In this document: positions 49,269-61,035 of the stretch, piece by piece | Layout: the number at the start of each line of letters is the position of its first letter | Numbering within the stretch: the stretch's first letter is position 1 | Assembly (NCBI GenBank): GCA_029718625.1 | Contig: CM056391.1 | Span: forward strand, 6,827,978-6,891,977 | Reading direction: 5' to 3' | Origin: Synaphobranchus kaupii | Lineage: Eukaryota; Chordata; Actinopteri; Anguilliformes; Synaphobranchidae | Length of the DNA stretch: 64,000 nt | The notes under the pieces: model-generated | Seen by the model: only the letters and a program-made list of their open reading frames with translations | What the model was told of the DNA's origin: nothing | The model's database searches: none | Program-made: the position numbers and the translations under genes

Positions 49269-52245
49269 GACGCACACGGAACGCTGGGAATAAACAAGAT
49301 GGATCTGCAGCTAAATGTCAATAAAAGCGGGATTTGTTGGCCCACATTTGAAATTCTCAGCAGCATTCCCTCATGTCTGAACAGGCAGGGCGTCACACCC
49401 TTAAAAGCAAATGAACATCAATCAGTTTTGTTGCTGGCTGAGGTGCCATTACTAAAATAGATGTGCGTTAGTCCCCTAACTGCGATCTAGTTTGCCCGCG
49501 ACCTTACTCGCAGAGATAAGAAAATGTAAAACAGATTTCTGATTTGTGCGACGGAAATTCAAATAAATAAAAAAAAGAAACAAGCCAGAATTGACAAGGT
49601 CAACTGTAAGGGCACATCGGCAGTGGTATTCCGTCGCTAGCGATAGCTATGACAGCTCACTCACTGGAATGTTGACAGGAAGTCTCTCTTGTGCCGTTTA
49701 AGGTTAAGGCCCACGTGTTCAGGGCAGTGATGTGACCTGCTGATCACATCTGGGCTGAGTCATAGGTAACCATGGTTATGAGTCCAGCAGGGAGGGAAGG
49801 TTTCAGTTGGCAGGGCATCCTCTGTTTCAGCACTCAACAGTGACACCTCTGGTGGATTGGGGTACTTGCACATTTCAAATAGCTGCCGCTTCCAGCATGG
49901 TATGAGTAGGAGATGGAATGGAAAAAAACTAAATGGAGGAGAAATGTTTAAAAAAGAAAGAAGAAAGTAAAAAATTTAGGTAGAACATGCTATGGTTATA
50001 ATGGGGGGTCACAGTTCACAGTTGATTCAATTGAACGGAACATAATCAATTGTGTAGCGCTGTGCAGTCCCTGAAAAACAGGGAGGGGTTATCCATTGGG
50101 GGTGGGAGGCAGACTAGACATTTCTCAATTCACAGATAATGGACTATTCAAAAGAGTTAATCTACACAATGATAACAATGTCAGTAAATACAATTATCTG
50201 TCCACTCTCTTGCAGTGCGTGATGGTTGTAGCACGGTCCCAGAACTCTATTACTGTGGCTTGGAGTTCTGGCTCACTACTTGTGGAAACACAAATGTCAA
50301 TCACCCCGCCAATGAAAACAGTTAGGCCGCCAAAATAATCTACGTTACTTCAGCGTACTGTTTATTGGCCACACTGAAGACGAAGAATCCGTTTTGTTTT
50401 GTTTTGTGTTGAAGAAATGCCTTTTCACCTTCACTTATACCTTCACCATAAACACTATCCCCACTATACATTTCTCTCACAAATAATATCAATTAAAACT
50501 CAGATCAGTTTAATTATAGCTACTGTATATCCTTAGAGAATCAGTGGATTGCAGAGCAGGCAGTATGGTTATGGTGGGGGTGGGTGGGGGGGGGGGGGGG
50601 GGATACAGAACAGCACTGTTGTTTTTACATGATTTGCTACTCATATACATGCCCTCTTTACTGTGGGGGCAAAACCTTTGTTTTAATGTGAATGCATTAT
50701 GCCCAGATTACAGGTTTTTCTAGGCTGTACAAACATCACGGAGCAAACACACACTGCTCTTCTTCTGGAAAACTTGCACCAAATGGTTGTTTTTAATGAA
50801 GCTTTGTTCTGCCCCAAAGGGTTGCAGTTTGAGTATTAATGGGGTATAATTATATATTTAAAATCCTTTTCCCTTGTGTGGCGTATAGAAAAGATGCCAG
50901 TAAAATCGTAAACCGTGGCATTCTACCCCATTACATCGGCAGTGATTAGGGAACGAACATCTGGCACACGGACCGTGATAGAGAACAGCAGTCTACACGT
51001 TATTGGACATCTGGAGGCAAAACATATCTGATATTCTGTCTCCAACTGTTAACTCTTTTGGAGCACAATGCAGCCATCTTGTTTTAGTTTTTTTTTAGAT
51101 GGTGCATTCGGCTTCTTCTCTATTTTAATTGTGCGATTGAGTTTAACAGTTTCTACTGTAACATTTTCCAGACAAGGGAACAAAGAACTGGCCTTTGGTG
51201 GAATCCAAGTCAGAAAATACCACGAAGAAAAAAATAACTCTCTTTTGTTTTCCAGATAATACACAGCGATAAACAATAATTAACTCCCATCTAAAATGGA
51301 AAAGCAGCAGCTCCTTGTAAATTGCGCATTTACTAATCAGCGTGGTCTTTAGCGTCCATTTTGGGTCAACACTTCCCTTTGTGTTGGTGAAAGGGGAGCA
51401 GCTGCCGGCTTCTCGGGCACGTACAGAAATGCCGTGCGGAAGAACTCAAACATACGGCATGTCTGAGGGCAATATTTCACAAGGCAACGAAACGTGAGCG
51501 CTCCCAAGTCCATTAACGCACGGCTAGATTAAGCGCCCGCGACTCCGCAAAAGCACAAACAAATAAATAGCGGAGTGGCGCTCGGTCGCCGTGGAAATGG
51601 AGCCTCCGTCTGGCCCTTTGTGTCTTTTCTTTTTCAAGCCCAATTTTCCATCTTTTAAACAATTCGGTTCGGAATGAGTAGGCATGTATTTTCATCCAAA
51701 TTGACTGGCACCGAATTTGATTGTGAAAATAAGACGATTTACCTCATGCATGCAGTTAGGGGGAGAGAGAGGAATGGGGGGGGGGGGGGGGGGGGGCTAC
51801 CATGAGTAAAACTCATCCAAGCCCACAGATTTATGTCAGTAAAGAAACCTCAACAGCAGGCAGCTGTGTGTAACACCTACGCCTTCCCCCAACCACCCCC
51901 AAGAAAAACAAACACACACACACACAGTACAGGAGCACGCACACGCATGAACACATACAAAAACAACAGAAGCGTAAACACATGTAAGTAAATTCACACG
52001 TACAGTAACCTACGCCCACGTTCACAAACACACACAGGTGCAAGAACACATTCTCACACATACGTAAATAGACACTAACACAGACGCGCGCAAACACACA
52101 GAGACACCAGAGGCTGGTTTGTACCCACGGTCCCCGCTGCTGTTCTGCGTACCGAGGCCTGGTAAATACGTACGGTGAAACAGCGGCAGCTCCAGGCTGG
52201 GGGTGTTCATTGGGCTTGCACCTGTAACACAGAACCTGCAAACTG
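48700..52245. other. Unique sequence with two homopolymers
   Basis: 48880-49080 has several TAATTA-like motifs and may be regulatory. 51060-51740 is also unique and CpG-containing. G-runs at 50577-50602 and 51776-51796, and a decayed CA-rich zone at 51910-52100. No exon. Confidence 0.4.
49221..49265. repeat. CT microsatellite
   Basis: About 22 CT units with no interruption. Confidence 0.97.
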
Positions 52246-52424
52246 CACTGAAATAAACTAATCTTAACAAGCATTATAATCTCATATTTAGACTTTAGAA
52301 TCTTATTTCTGTTACTTTTTTTGCTAAATAAGACAAAAGGATTGCCACTTTAGAGAAATAAAATAAGATTTTAAGTCTCATTACAAGACTAAAACACTTG
52401 CTAAGACAGAAATTTTTTGCAGTG
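52246..52424. mobile_element. MITE, second copy of the CACTGCAAAAA family
   Basis: It starts CACTGAAATAAAC and ends ATTTTTTGCAGTG. It shares the TCTTAACAAGC, TCTTATTT and GTCTCATTACAAGACTAAAA blocks with the copy at 57883-58151, but is about 90 bp shorter. The left terminal repeat has decayed. No coding capacity. Confidence 0.6.
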
Positions 52425-52652
52425 TGATTCCCTGCTGGAGAGAAGATGGAGCGATTGACAGGAAAGTTTTAACGTGTGCAGGAAAATGGCGGCTGTATAT
52501 TTTTAATGTAAATGCACAAACACAGGCCTGAGCTCTCCTGGCCGTATCGTGATGTAATGGTGGTAATTAGATGATGCTGCACTGGAGAAGGGATGGTAGG
52601 GAACCCAGTGACTATGGGGCTCCCGTGGTCTTAAATCTGAAAGGAACACAAG

Positions 52653-52943
52653 GGGTGTGTCCCAATATTCTTCACTCCCGACCTCCCTTCCTCTACTCCC
52701 CCACTACCACTCCTCTCCTACCCGGAAATATGCAAAACTGCCTGAACAAGTATTTGCATGTACAGTATACAATGTACCTGACATTGCGGTTTGTGTCGAG
52801 ACGTTAATTAATATGTAACCATTAATACGTAATTAAGATGTAATCAGCAAGATTAAAAACACAAAGATCCGTTTCCGGGGCACGGAGTAGAGGAGTGGTA
52901 GTGGAGGAGGAAAGGTTGCATTTTTCGACTATTGGGACGCACC
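52653..52943. mobile_element. MITE, TGCGTCCCAATA family, copy 1
   Basis: The left tip GGTGTGTCCCAATA is matched by the inverted right tip GGTGCGTCCCAATA. Sub-terminal CCACTACCACTCCTCT and its inverse follow, then the block GTACAGTATACAATGTAC. A second copy lies at 59551-59858. Class uncertain. Confidence 0.75.
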
Positions 52944-53485
52944 CAAGGGCCTTTGGAGTGGTGTTTAGGTGGTCTCTCGACTGCCTGAAGTTGAGTGAAT
53001 ACACACCCAATCATTGGCATCCAAGATAACTTGTGGTTTCTTATTGTTTTTCTTATCCAATAAATTGTGTGGTTCTTTGCATTGAATACTCATGTACTTC
53101 CGGTCAACCAGCTGTGTAGTAATTGCCCTCTGTGTGTCCTCCTTGATGGTGAACCGTTTTTGACCCTGGGAGTTTGTATATAAACAGGGAGGGGTTTTAA
53201 AGTTCTAGGCCCGGTCCGAACAGATCACTGGGGAAAGATCCCCCATAATTTGGTAGCGGGAGCCTCAGGAGTTTTTTTGGGTAAAAAGGTGCAGTTACTC
53301 GCTTGGGTTTTTCAAAGCGAATAACTGTCAATGCAGCGTGTTGCTGCATAAATAATTTGGAGGAAATTCACTGCCAACAGCAGCGCAAAAAAAATGAGAG
53401 AAAGATACCGCATATGATCTTAATTCAAGAAGCAGGAAAATTATGCATCTGAGCAATCTGGACCAAAAGATGAATTAACATTCAT

Positions 53486-53936
53486 CACAGTCTTATAGAT
53501 GTGAGCTGGGACACAGTCTTATAGATGTGAGCTGGGGACACAGTCTTATAGATGTGAGCTGAGACACAGTCTTATAGATGTGAGCTGGGGACACAGTCTT
53601 ATATATGTGAGCTGAGACACAGTCTTATAGATGTGAGCTGAGACACAGTCTTATAGATGTGAGCTGGGACACAGTTTTATAGATGTGAGCTGAGACAGTC
53701 TTATAGATGTGAGCTGGGACACAGTCTTATAGATGTGAGCTGGGACACAGTCTTATAGATGTGAGCTGGGACACAGTCTTATAGATGTGAGCTGAGACAC
53801 AGTCTTATAGATGTGAGCTGGGACACAGTCTTATAGATGTGAGCTGGGACACAGTATTATAGACGTGAGCTGGGACACAGTCTTATAGACATGAGCTGGG
53901 ACACAGTCTTATAGATGTGAGCTGGGACACATTCTA
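53486..53936. repeat. 26-bp minisatellite, about 17 units
   Basis: Units of ACACAGTCTTATAGATGTGA plus GCTGGG or GCTGAG. Some units are 27 bp (GCTGGGG) and one is shortened (GAGACAGTC). It sits between unique sequences. Confidence 0.95.
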
Positions 53937-53939
53937 CGA

Positions 53940-54300
53940 GCATCTTTTTTTATCGTGTTCTCACAATTACTCATAAATTGATTAAGGAAAACCTCACTGT
54001 GGGGGGTGTATTTCTTGTGACGCATACATCTAAACTTTATAAACAAAACAACACAAAAGAACCAGAAGAGGGGCTGTAACACGGAGCAATCTCTCGATAA
54101 TTAATGGCAAGATAAACAAAACATAAATTTCTTTATTGCGTTGCCAAGGTACCATTCAAATATGCACGAACCATGCCATTTTAATTAAAAGATAAATCTA
54201 TGTGACACTCTGCCTCTGAGTCAATTATTTGGTGAAGGAGTAATAAACATAAATCCCATTAAACTGGCTTCCCTCTCTATTTCACCATTAACAGTAAAAA
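53940..54300. promoter_or_regulatory. Candidate conserved non-coding element
   Basis: Unique AT-rich sequence with ATTGATTAAG, GATAATTAATGG, CATTTTAATTAAAAG and CATTAAACTGG motifs and no repeats, about 3.5 kb from the zinc-finger stop codon on its 3' side. Inference from composition only. Confidence 0.35.
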
Positions 54301-55662
54301 TAAAGTGTCTGCACCGGGAACCATCCTAATTCTGTTTCTCTCCGCTTTACCCTCTCGTGCTTCTCAACATTGTTCCCGTGTTCTCCCAATTTTCCGGAGG
54401 TTCCCGAAGGGCCACTGCAGGAGATTCCCGGAGCTCGGCAAAGCGGGCTGTGAGGGATGTGGGTATTTGTTTATGACTGTGCATCTTTACACATTAATAT
54501 TGCTTAGTGTGAGCATATAGCGGATGACATATAAGGAGGCTATTTGCAGGATGTATGTACATGTACGTACTGTCTATGTCCACGATGCTTGTTTTTCCAC
54601 ATAAAGGGGACCCCGTTTTATTCAACACCGGAAACGTGCGATTAAAGTGTTCATTTTGGTATTTGGAAAAGGAAGCAGTTGTTAAGGTTTTTTCCAAAAA
54701 TGGCCTCAGCAAATAGCACCGGTAAGTGAACAGTGCAGTACCAGATTAGGGCTGTTGTAAGAAGTACGCGCTTGTATTTAACACTTCTGTGTCGCTGATT
54801 TGTAAATGGGTGTCGTGATATGAGAGAAACTACGACATGGTACTCCACTCCTAAAACTCATGGGACGGTGTTTTACGGTGTTAAAATGGCTTCTGATCAT
54901 TACAGAAAATAATACAAAGGCTGTGATACAAGGAAAATAATACAAAGGCTGTGTACATTTTTTCCGGAGGTAGAGGTTTTATTGCGTAAAACACTGGATA
55001 AACCTGTACTGCTTCAAAAACAATTTCAACTTCTATCAGCACAAAGAAATGCCATCGCTGAAATAACAACATCTCTTGATACCTCTATACCAGAATATAG
55101 TTCTTTCAACAGATGCATAATAAATAATGACCAAGAATAATCCTTAAATACAAAGTCGTCTACTTGTTATAAGCGTAGCAACAAAATCCTCTACTCTTCT
55201 CTTCTCCACCAAAGATAGAAATATTCTTTGTGTAGGAATGCGGACAGCATCATCACCAGTATCACAGAATTTTTACAGAGAGAGAAAAAAAAAAAAAAAA
55301 AGTCTCTTTTTTTTTTTCGAGAAACAAGATGACATTTCAGATCTGTCGACATCTCGTCACCGCATCGGTCGCTCGTGTTACCGATTTACAAATATTCTGG
55401 GCGGGGGAGGAAAGGGGTATTCTCCCGGGTTAAGAGAGGCTAAGGAACAGTAGCACCAGACCATAGGGGATTGACAAACACTTCACAAAGAAAGCCAGAA
55501 ACTTCCAGTGTCTGGAACAGAGTTATTGCCTGCCATGTCTGCAAATGCTCGGGAGACGGAGGGATACAAGAACAAAAAGAGTGTTAGAAAGGGAATGTTA
55601 TTCTCTTCTTTTTACATTTTTAAATCTTTTTTTTAAAATCTAATATACTGAAGGCAACATAC

Positions 55663-55683
55663 ACGCACACACGCACACACACT

Positions 55684-55724
<41 letters not shown>

Positions 55725-55746
55725 ACACATATACACACACACGCAC
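55663..55746. repeat. CA microsatellite
   Basis: CA repeat with ACGCAC, CTCACC and CATATAC interruptions, below the proposed 3' UTR of the zinc-finger gene. Confidence 0.95.
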
Positions 55747-55849
55747 AAAGCAAGCGACTGACACAGTCACCAAACACAGTAGTGCAGTTAAACTCCTAAA
55801 GCTGACTACAGTCATAAAGTACTTTTATGTATAACATTGCAGGCCCACA

Positions 55850-57616
55850 GGAGAGCTCATACAAACAGTTGCATTAAATCGATCAGCTTAGTTTAAGTAA
55901 GGCAGTGAGAACTATACTAGAAAAAGGAAAGAGAAAAAGTTTGTTTACACCAGAAATCTTCTAATTCCGAAGCAACATCATTTACATGGTGTTTCTTGTA
56001 GTATTTTTATTTTTTTCTTAATTTTTTTAATTTATTTTTACTTAATTTTTTTTTTTTTTTTACAACAGAATATGTAAACCATCTTTTTTTTCTTCTTCAT
56101 CTTCTTAGCCTGAGATATTCTCTCTCTGTTCTCAGGGTTATGTGTAGGATTTAAATATTTACAGTAGCTGCAGTTTAGTGTTCATGTAAACTGCTTTAAG
56201 CAGAGCTAAAGGTTTTAAGGCTCTGGGCTCCTAATGTTCACTCCCTGCCTGCACGGGAACTCACACTTTCGAAAAGTCCAGAAGATTTATTTTTACGCTG
56301 TTTTTTTTCAGCTATGCAACAAAAAAAAAGGATTTTTCTTTCTTTTCCATTGCTAAAAAACAGCAAAGTGAAAGCCAGAATACACTCAACCTTACCGGCT
56401 TGATTACGTACTGTAAGATCCAAACCTTGCATGTTGTTAATCTTTCCAAAATAAAATAACAGGGTGGAAAAGTAGAGAGCCTTCATTATACTCATAAAAT
56501 GCACTGTACAAAAACAACAAGCAAAACATTGGAAATCTGAATTGTACAAAAGCTTAAATTGATAAAAAATATAGAACAAATTTATGTTTTACAAAAACAA
56601 AGAAACAAGTCACACTGACATTTATGTTAGAGACGAGAAGCGGGAAACTACTTTTTTTTCTTTTTTTTTTAAGCTATTGTACGCTAGACATATAATCCTG
56701 TGAGACTTAAGAAGCATCTTTAGGAAATCCCTTGACTTTGAATGTGGAGTGAAGCTCCTGCATTAAGTACAAACATTGCGTCTCTGACTGGAGCTTCAGG
56801 AAGTGTTTAGGGAATGCCAATTCTGCTTTGTACACTTTTACCAATAGTCATGGCCACTTTTAGAAACCTGCGTCATCTCTAGTCATACATACACATACTG
56901 GCCCTCTGTTAAAACTACCCACCATGCACTTTGTCCGAACCTTTCAGCAACATATTTATGTAAATATTATATTAATTAATTGATCCCATCTCATACAATA
57001 ATGTACAGAAAAATTAAGGACTAAATATCCAATAGTCCAACAGGGACTAAATGTACTCTATACTCTATATAGTTGAAAGTACACTCTCAGAGTTGATTTT
57101 ACACTGATCAGCTGTTTAAATGTGTTACTCTGTGTCAAGGACAAACCACGCTGTGGTTAGATTGAGCCATATGAGGGAACATTCAAGGGGGGAAAAAAAG
57201 ATTCAAATAACTTTCCTTGTCAAATGACTGAAGGAAAACCCATAAAACTGCAATCCATGTCAGAAAGGCTGGGGGGGGGGGGGGTCATTCCCACGATTGT
57301 ATTTTTACTTCTTAGTCTCTCTTTGTGTAATTATTAATTCAGTATAATGATTTATGTAAATACAAAAAAAACATTCTTGTGATCTTGCCCTACCACTTGT
57401 TGGTGACTGTGCAGAACATGTGAAGCTATCACATGCTCCTTATAAAAACAATGACAGTCAGCTGATCAGTCTGTACCTTTGTGGTGTCGCGGTAATTAAC
57501 GTTGTCGAAAACACACTTGGAATGTACACTGTAACTGCGGCCCCCAGCTTCCTCCATCTGTCATCACTTGTTGCCAGGGCGGCGGTTGCCGTGGTGTCGC
57601 AGGCCCTTCTGTGATG
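55850..57616 (-). other. Probable 3' UTR of the zinc-finger gene
   Basis: This AT-rich unique sequence directly follows the stop codon at 57617 on the minus strand. It has no other supportable gene. On the minus strand, AATAAA hexamers occur at 56291-56286, 56036-56031 and 56011-56006. Any of these could end the transcript, and the true end cannot be decided from sequence. A G/C homopolymer at 57271-57284 interrupts it. The left limit given here is arbitrary and lies just beyond the last hexamer. Confidence 0.4.
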
Positions 57617-57816
57617 TCACTCCTGGACGGGGGCGGCGTCGTCGGCGGGGTGCCCCTCTTCAGAGGTGTCCGAGTCCCCGCGCGAGCGTTTGAAACGCCG
57701 GTCGGGGTACTGGCTGTTGTCGAAGGGCATGCGGTGGACACACAGGACGTGAGTCTTCAGGTTTCCCTTCTGCGAGGCACCGTACGGGCAGTACCGGCAC
57801 TGAAACGGCTTCTGAC
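57617..57816 (-). CDS. znf536: Terminal exon of a C2H2 zinc-finger gene, probably znf536
   Basis: The minus strand reads from a splice acceptor (pyrimidine-rich, ending CTCCCTCCGCAG, last base 57817) into an open frame that stops at TGA 57619-57617. The first codon is split after its first base (phase 1). The exon encodes 65 residues plus that split codon. Near its start is one full C2H2 finger, C-X2-C-X12-H-X4-H (CRYC, KGNLKTH, VLCVH), then a PFDNSQYPDRRFKRSR segment and an acidic tail ending DDAAPVQE. The linker before the finger (GQKPF) resembles the TGEKPF type, so further fingers probably lie in the upstream exon beyond 64 kb. ZNF536 is a nuclear, brain-expressed repressor of neuronal differentiation. 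The assignment rests on remembered similarity of the SQKGNLKTHVLCVHR and FDNSQYPDRR segments. The known human protein continues far past its last finger, so this may be an alternative or lineage-specific end. Exon call strong, gene name moderate. Confidence 0.7.
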
Positions 57817-57882
57817 CTGCGGAGGGAGCACAGAGCCGGCAAACTCCCTCAGTTACATCCCCACAGGACAGCGTCGCTCAAT

Positions 57883-58151
57883 ACACTGCAAAAACAAAAA
57901 CCTGTCCTTAACAAGCGTTTTAGTCTTGTAATGAGACTTAAAAATCTTATTTTTTCTCTCTCAAGTACAAAATTTTAGCTTGTTTTAAGTTACTGTTTAC
58001 TTGACAAGTGAAATTATCTTACCCCATTGGCAAATCTTGAAAATGGTCTCACCCTCAATGGCATCTTTTGGTCTTATTTAGCAAAAAAGTAATAAATGTA
58101 AGACTAAAATACTTGTTAAGACTGATTTATTTTTTTTGGTTTTTGCAGTGT
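57883..58151. mobile_element. MITE with CACTGCAAAAA terminal inverted repeats
   Basis: The element begins ACACTGCAAAAA and ends TTTTTGCAGTGT, an inverted repeat. The interior is AT-rich, with TTAACAAG / CTTGTTAAG and AGTCTTGTAATGAGACTT-like segments. A related, shorter copy lies at 52246-52424. It is a non-autonomous DNA transposon of a type common in fish; the superfamily is uncertain because I see no clean target duplication. It sits in the last intron of the zinc-finger gene, about 66 bases upstream of the acceptor. Confidence 0.7.
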
Positions 58152-59285
58152 ATTTCAATAGGAAGCATGTTACAATTCCATCAAACAAAACAAGATCCTT
58201 TATAATATTCAAAAGATTTACGATAACTTCAGTAAGTTTTTAGAACTGTCGTAAGATTCTCATAGCTGTAAAATGCTAGATAACTTTATGAAGCTTCTTT
58301 ATGATTTAAATACAAAGAAACTTTTACAGTTTTAACAATTCCTTTTGAGAGCAAGAAGTAAAATTATTTAGAACTTCAGTGAGTTTTTTTTTTTTTTAGC
58401 TTCATTCTCCCTGACATTCTTTAGAATGTGATTGAGATTCTTTAGAATGCCAGTAAGTCTTTAGTTAGATTCTGTTGGAAAATCATTAACGGTCACAATC
58501 ACATTTAAATGCATTAATCCTGATCTCGTTTTAAATGCATTCCCTTCTCGTTTCATCCACAACCTAGACAGGCTGAAGTCAGCAATACTGCTGGGTGGAC
58601 ATTAAATGCACTTCCTTCTCTGTTTTTGTTCAACACTGTGTTGTAGAACAGAGAGAATGGAGGTGAGTATGGGCGTGCCATAATTCCGCTCCAAAATGTT
58701 GAAATGGGCACGCACATTTAATGTATAAGGTTATTATTCAGGAGTTTAATTTCGTGGCAGGTTTTTTTTTAAATGACACAAGGCTTTTCACCCACTCTGT
58801 ACAAGCGGGACTGCAGCAACTGCTGGCTTTAAGGTGTTCCAGTTGTCTGAATTTTTTTAGATAAGGAAGGTGGCAATGCAAAACAGTGACATTGGATCCA
58901 TTTTGTGTTGGATTTCACACTCTCACACAACAATGTGGAGATTCTCTCATCTCGTTTTCCAGTGAGGGGGAGAACACAGCCCGAATGAGTCAGCGTTACA
59001 GTGCGGCCCTTTGCACCGTCGCAGCGGAGTGCGGCCCTTTGCACCGACCGAGGGAGAGGAAACATTAGTGTTTAATTTTGTGCCGATAAAACATAAGCAG
59101 GCTCAAAGGCAAGAAGGGCCCAAAAACAGGGAGAATAGGAGCCAGTCTATCAAACTGCGCAGAGCAGCAGACTAACTGAACATCACCCCAGGCTTCAGTT
59201 ACAATGAACAGTGGCAATGAAGCTGCAAAACACCAGAGCAATATAGCAACAAAGAAATGAAGCAGATTACACACATCTCTCTCCA
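58152..59285. other. Intronic sequence upstream of the zinc-finger exon
   Basis: Presumed intron of the minus-strand gene. GTGCGGCCCTTTGCACCG occurs twice, 29 bp apart, at about 59000 and 59029. No further C2H2 signature was found on the minus strand up to 64 kb. Confidence 0.45.
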
Positions 59286-59338
59286 TCCCCCACCCCCCCC
59301 ACACACACACACACACACACACACACATCTCTCTCCAC

Positions 59339-59391
<53 letters not shown>
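59286..59391. repeat. CA repeats joined by C-runs, duplicated
   Basis: CATCTCTCTCCAYCCCCC followed by a CA tract occurs twice (59273-59326 and 59325-59391), the second with a much longer C-run. Confidence 0.9.
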
Positions 59392-59550
59392 TGCTCATAA
59401 AAATGAAAGCAAAAAAAAAACTACAAAAAAGAAACGATAACAGCAAAAAGAAAAAGAAAAAAACACTTATCCACTCTCTTCCCTGGCTCATTCACTCTGG
59501 CATCGGCTAAGCCTCCTCCTAAGCCACTTGAGGTTTTTTTAGTGTTTTTT

Positions 59551-59858
59551 TTGGATATTCTTCGCTGCCCACCTCCTTTCCTCCACTCCCCCACTACCAC
59601 TCCTCTCCTACCCGGAAGTATGCAAAACTGCCTGAACGTTTCGTGTACAAGTAGGCCTAGTTGCATGTACAGTATACAATGTACTTGACATTGCGGTTTG
59701 CGTCGAGACATTAAACAATTTGTAACTATTTGTAAGTAATACGTAGCCAAATCAGCAACATTAGATCATGACTCAAAGATGGGTTTCCGGGGCACGGAGG
59801 AGAGGAGGTGGTAGTGGAGGAAAGGAGGGTGCATTTTTTCGAGTATTGGGACGCAGCC
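59551..59858. mobile_element. MITE, TGCGTCCCAATA family, copy 2
   Basis: Colinear with 52653-52943: shared blocks include CCACTACCACTCCTCTCC, ATGCAAAACTGCCTGAAC, GTACAGTATACAATGTAC, TTTCCGGGGCACGGAG and TATTGGGACGCA. The left tip is damaged. Differences include an insertion near 59640-59660. Confidence 0.75.
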
Positions 59859-60057
59859 ACTGTCACGCTCTCAGACAGCTGGCCCACACCCCCTCCATCC
59901 CCCAGTGCCTTCTGGGAATAAAAGGGAGTCATGTGACCTGCCCTCTCAGCCAGCAGTGCCCACAGCTGTGAGCTGTTCTTTCATCCTCTGGCTGGAGGAG
60001 GTGGATACTGGAGGAGTTCTGGCTGGAGCTGGGAGCTTAAACAACCAGAGGACCAAA

Positions 60058-60238
60058 GACCCGCCCTTACCAGTCTAAAGCCAACCCCCCCAACCCTCCC
60101 TTACCAGTCTAAAGCCAACCCCCCCAACCCTCCCTTACCAGTCTAAAGCCAGCACCCCCCCCCCCCCCCTTACCAATCTAAAGCCAGCACCCCCCAACTC
60201 CCCCCTTAGACCCCTCTTACCAATCTACAGCCAGTCAC
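60058..60238. repeat. C-rich tandem repeat, about 5 degenerate units
   Basis: CTTACCAGTCTAAAGCCAAC followed by a C-run repeats with a period of about 35-40 bp. Units differ in C-run length and in CAGTC / CAATC. Confidence 0.85.
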
Positions 60239-60720
60239 CCCTCTCCTTTTTCTCTGTCCCTCCTCTATCTCTCTATACCTCTCCCTTTCTATCCTCTCTC
60301 CCTCTCCATCTTCCTCCACCTCTCTCTCTCTCTCTCTCCCTCCTTTCCTACCTCCTCCTGCCTCTCTCTCACTCACACAATGCCCGGCATTGGCAGGCAA
60401 TTGCTCTTGTATAAATCCCATCTGATGCCAGCCCTGCCATCTGTGTCCCGAGAACACTTTACTCACGTCTGCCGGGAAACGCCTCCCTCCCCCGGCAGGG
60501 GAAGAGTGGAGAGAGGGAAAGAGGGGGAGAGAGAGAAAGAGGGGGAGAGAGGAGAGAAAGAAGGGGAGAGTTGAGAGAAAGAGGGAAAGAGAGGAGAGAG
60601 AGAGGAGAGAAAGAAGGGAATGTGTGAGAGCGAAAGAGTCAGAGGTAGGGTTATTTATTACTGCACACAAAGCACTGTTACAATAGTGCATGACAAATAC
60701 CTTCAATCCCCTACACCAGA
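60239..60720. repeat. CT-rich tract followed by GA-rich tract
   Basis: 60238-60370 is CT-rich and 60500-60625 is GA-rich on the same strand, separated by about 130 bp of unique sequence. The two can pair loosely as an imperfect hairpin. Confidence 0.7.
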
Positions 60721-60757
60721 GAAAGCTCCAGGGTTTAAGTAGTTCTCCATGTGCTTA

Positions 60758-60905
60758 GTGTGAGTGAGTGAGTGAGTGAGTGAGTGAGTGAGTGAGTGAG
60801 TGAGTGAGTGAGTGTGTGTGTGTGTGTGTGCGTGTGTGTGTTTATAAGTGTGATTGTATGTGCGAGTGTGCTTGCGTGTGTGTGTATGTGTGTGTGCATG
60901 CTAGT
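60758..60905. repeat. GAGT tetranucleotide repeat and TG repeat
   Basis: GTGA units at about 60759-60812, followed by TG repeat with GCGTG and ATGTG interruptions. Confidence 0.95.
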
Positions 60906-61035
60906 ACCTGACGACCTGCAGCACAGCTAATGTCTTTCAGATGCTCATGAGCGGTGAGTAACTGACTGACTGAGGAAACCTGCTGTATTTCTGTGTGCTG
61001 TTAGGGCCCAATGATAGACTGCATCTTAGGGTCAT

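Noticed and set aside
58829..59065. Additional minus-strand exon upstream of the zinc-finger exon
   Set aside because: The frame contains no C2H2 signature and is partly made of a short local duplication (GCGGCCCTTTGCACCG).
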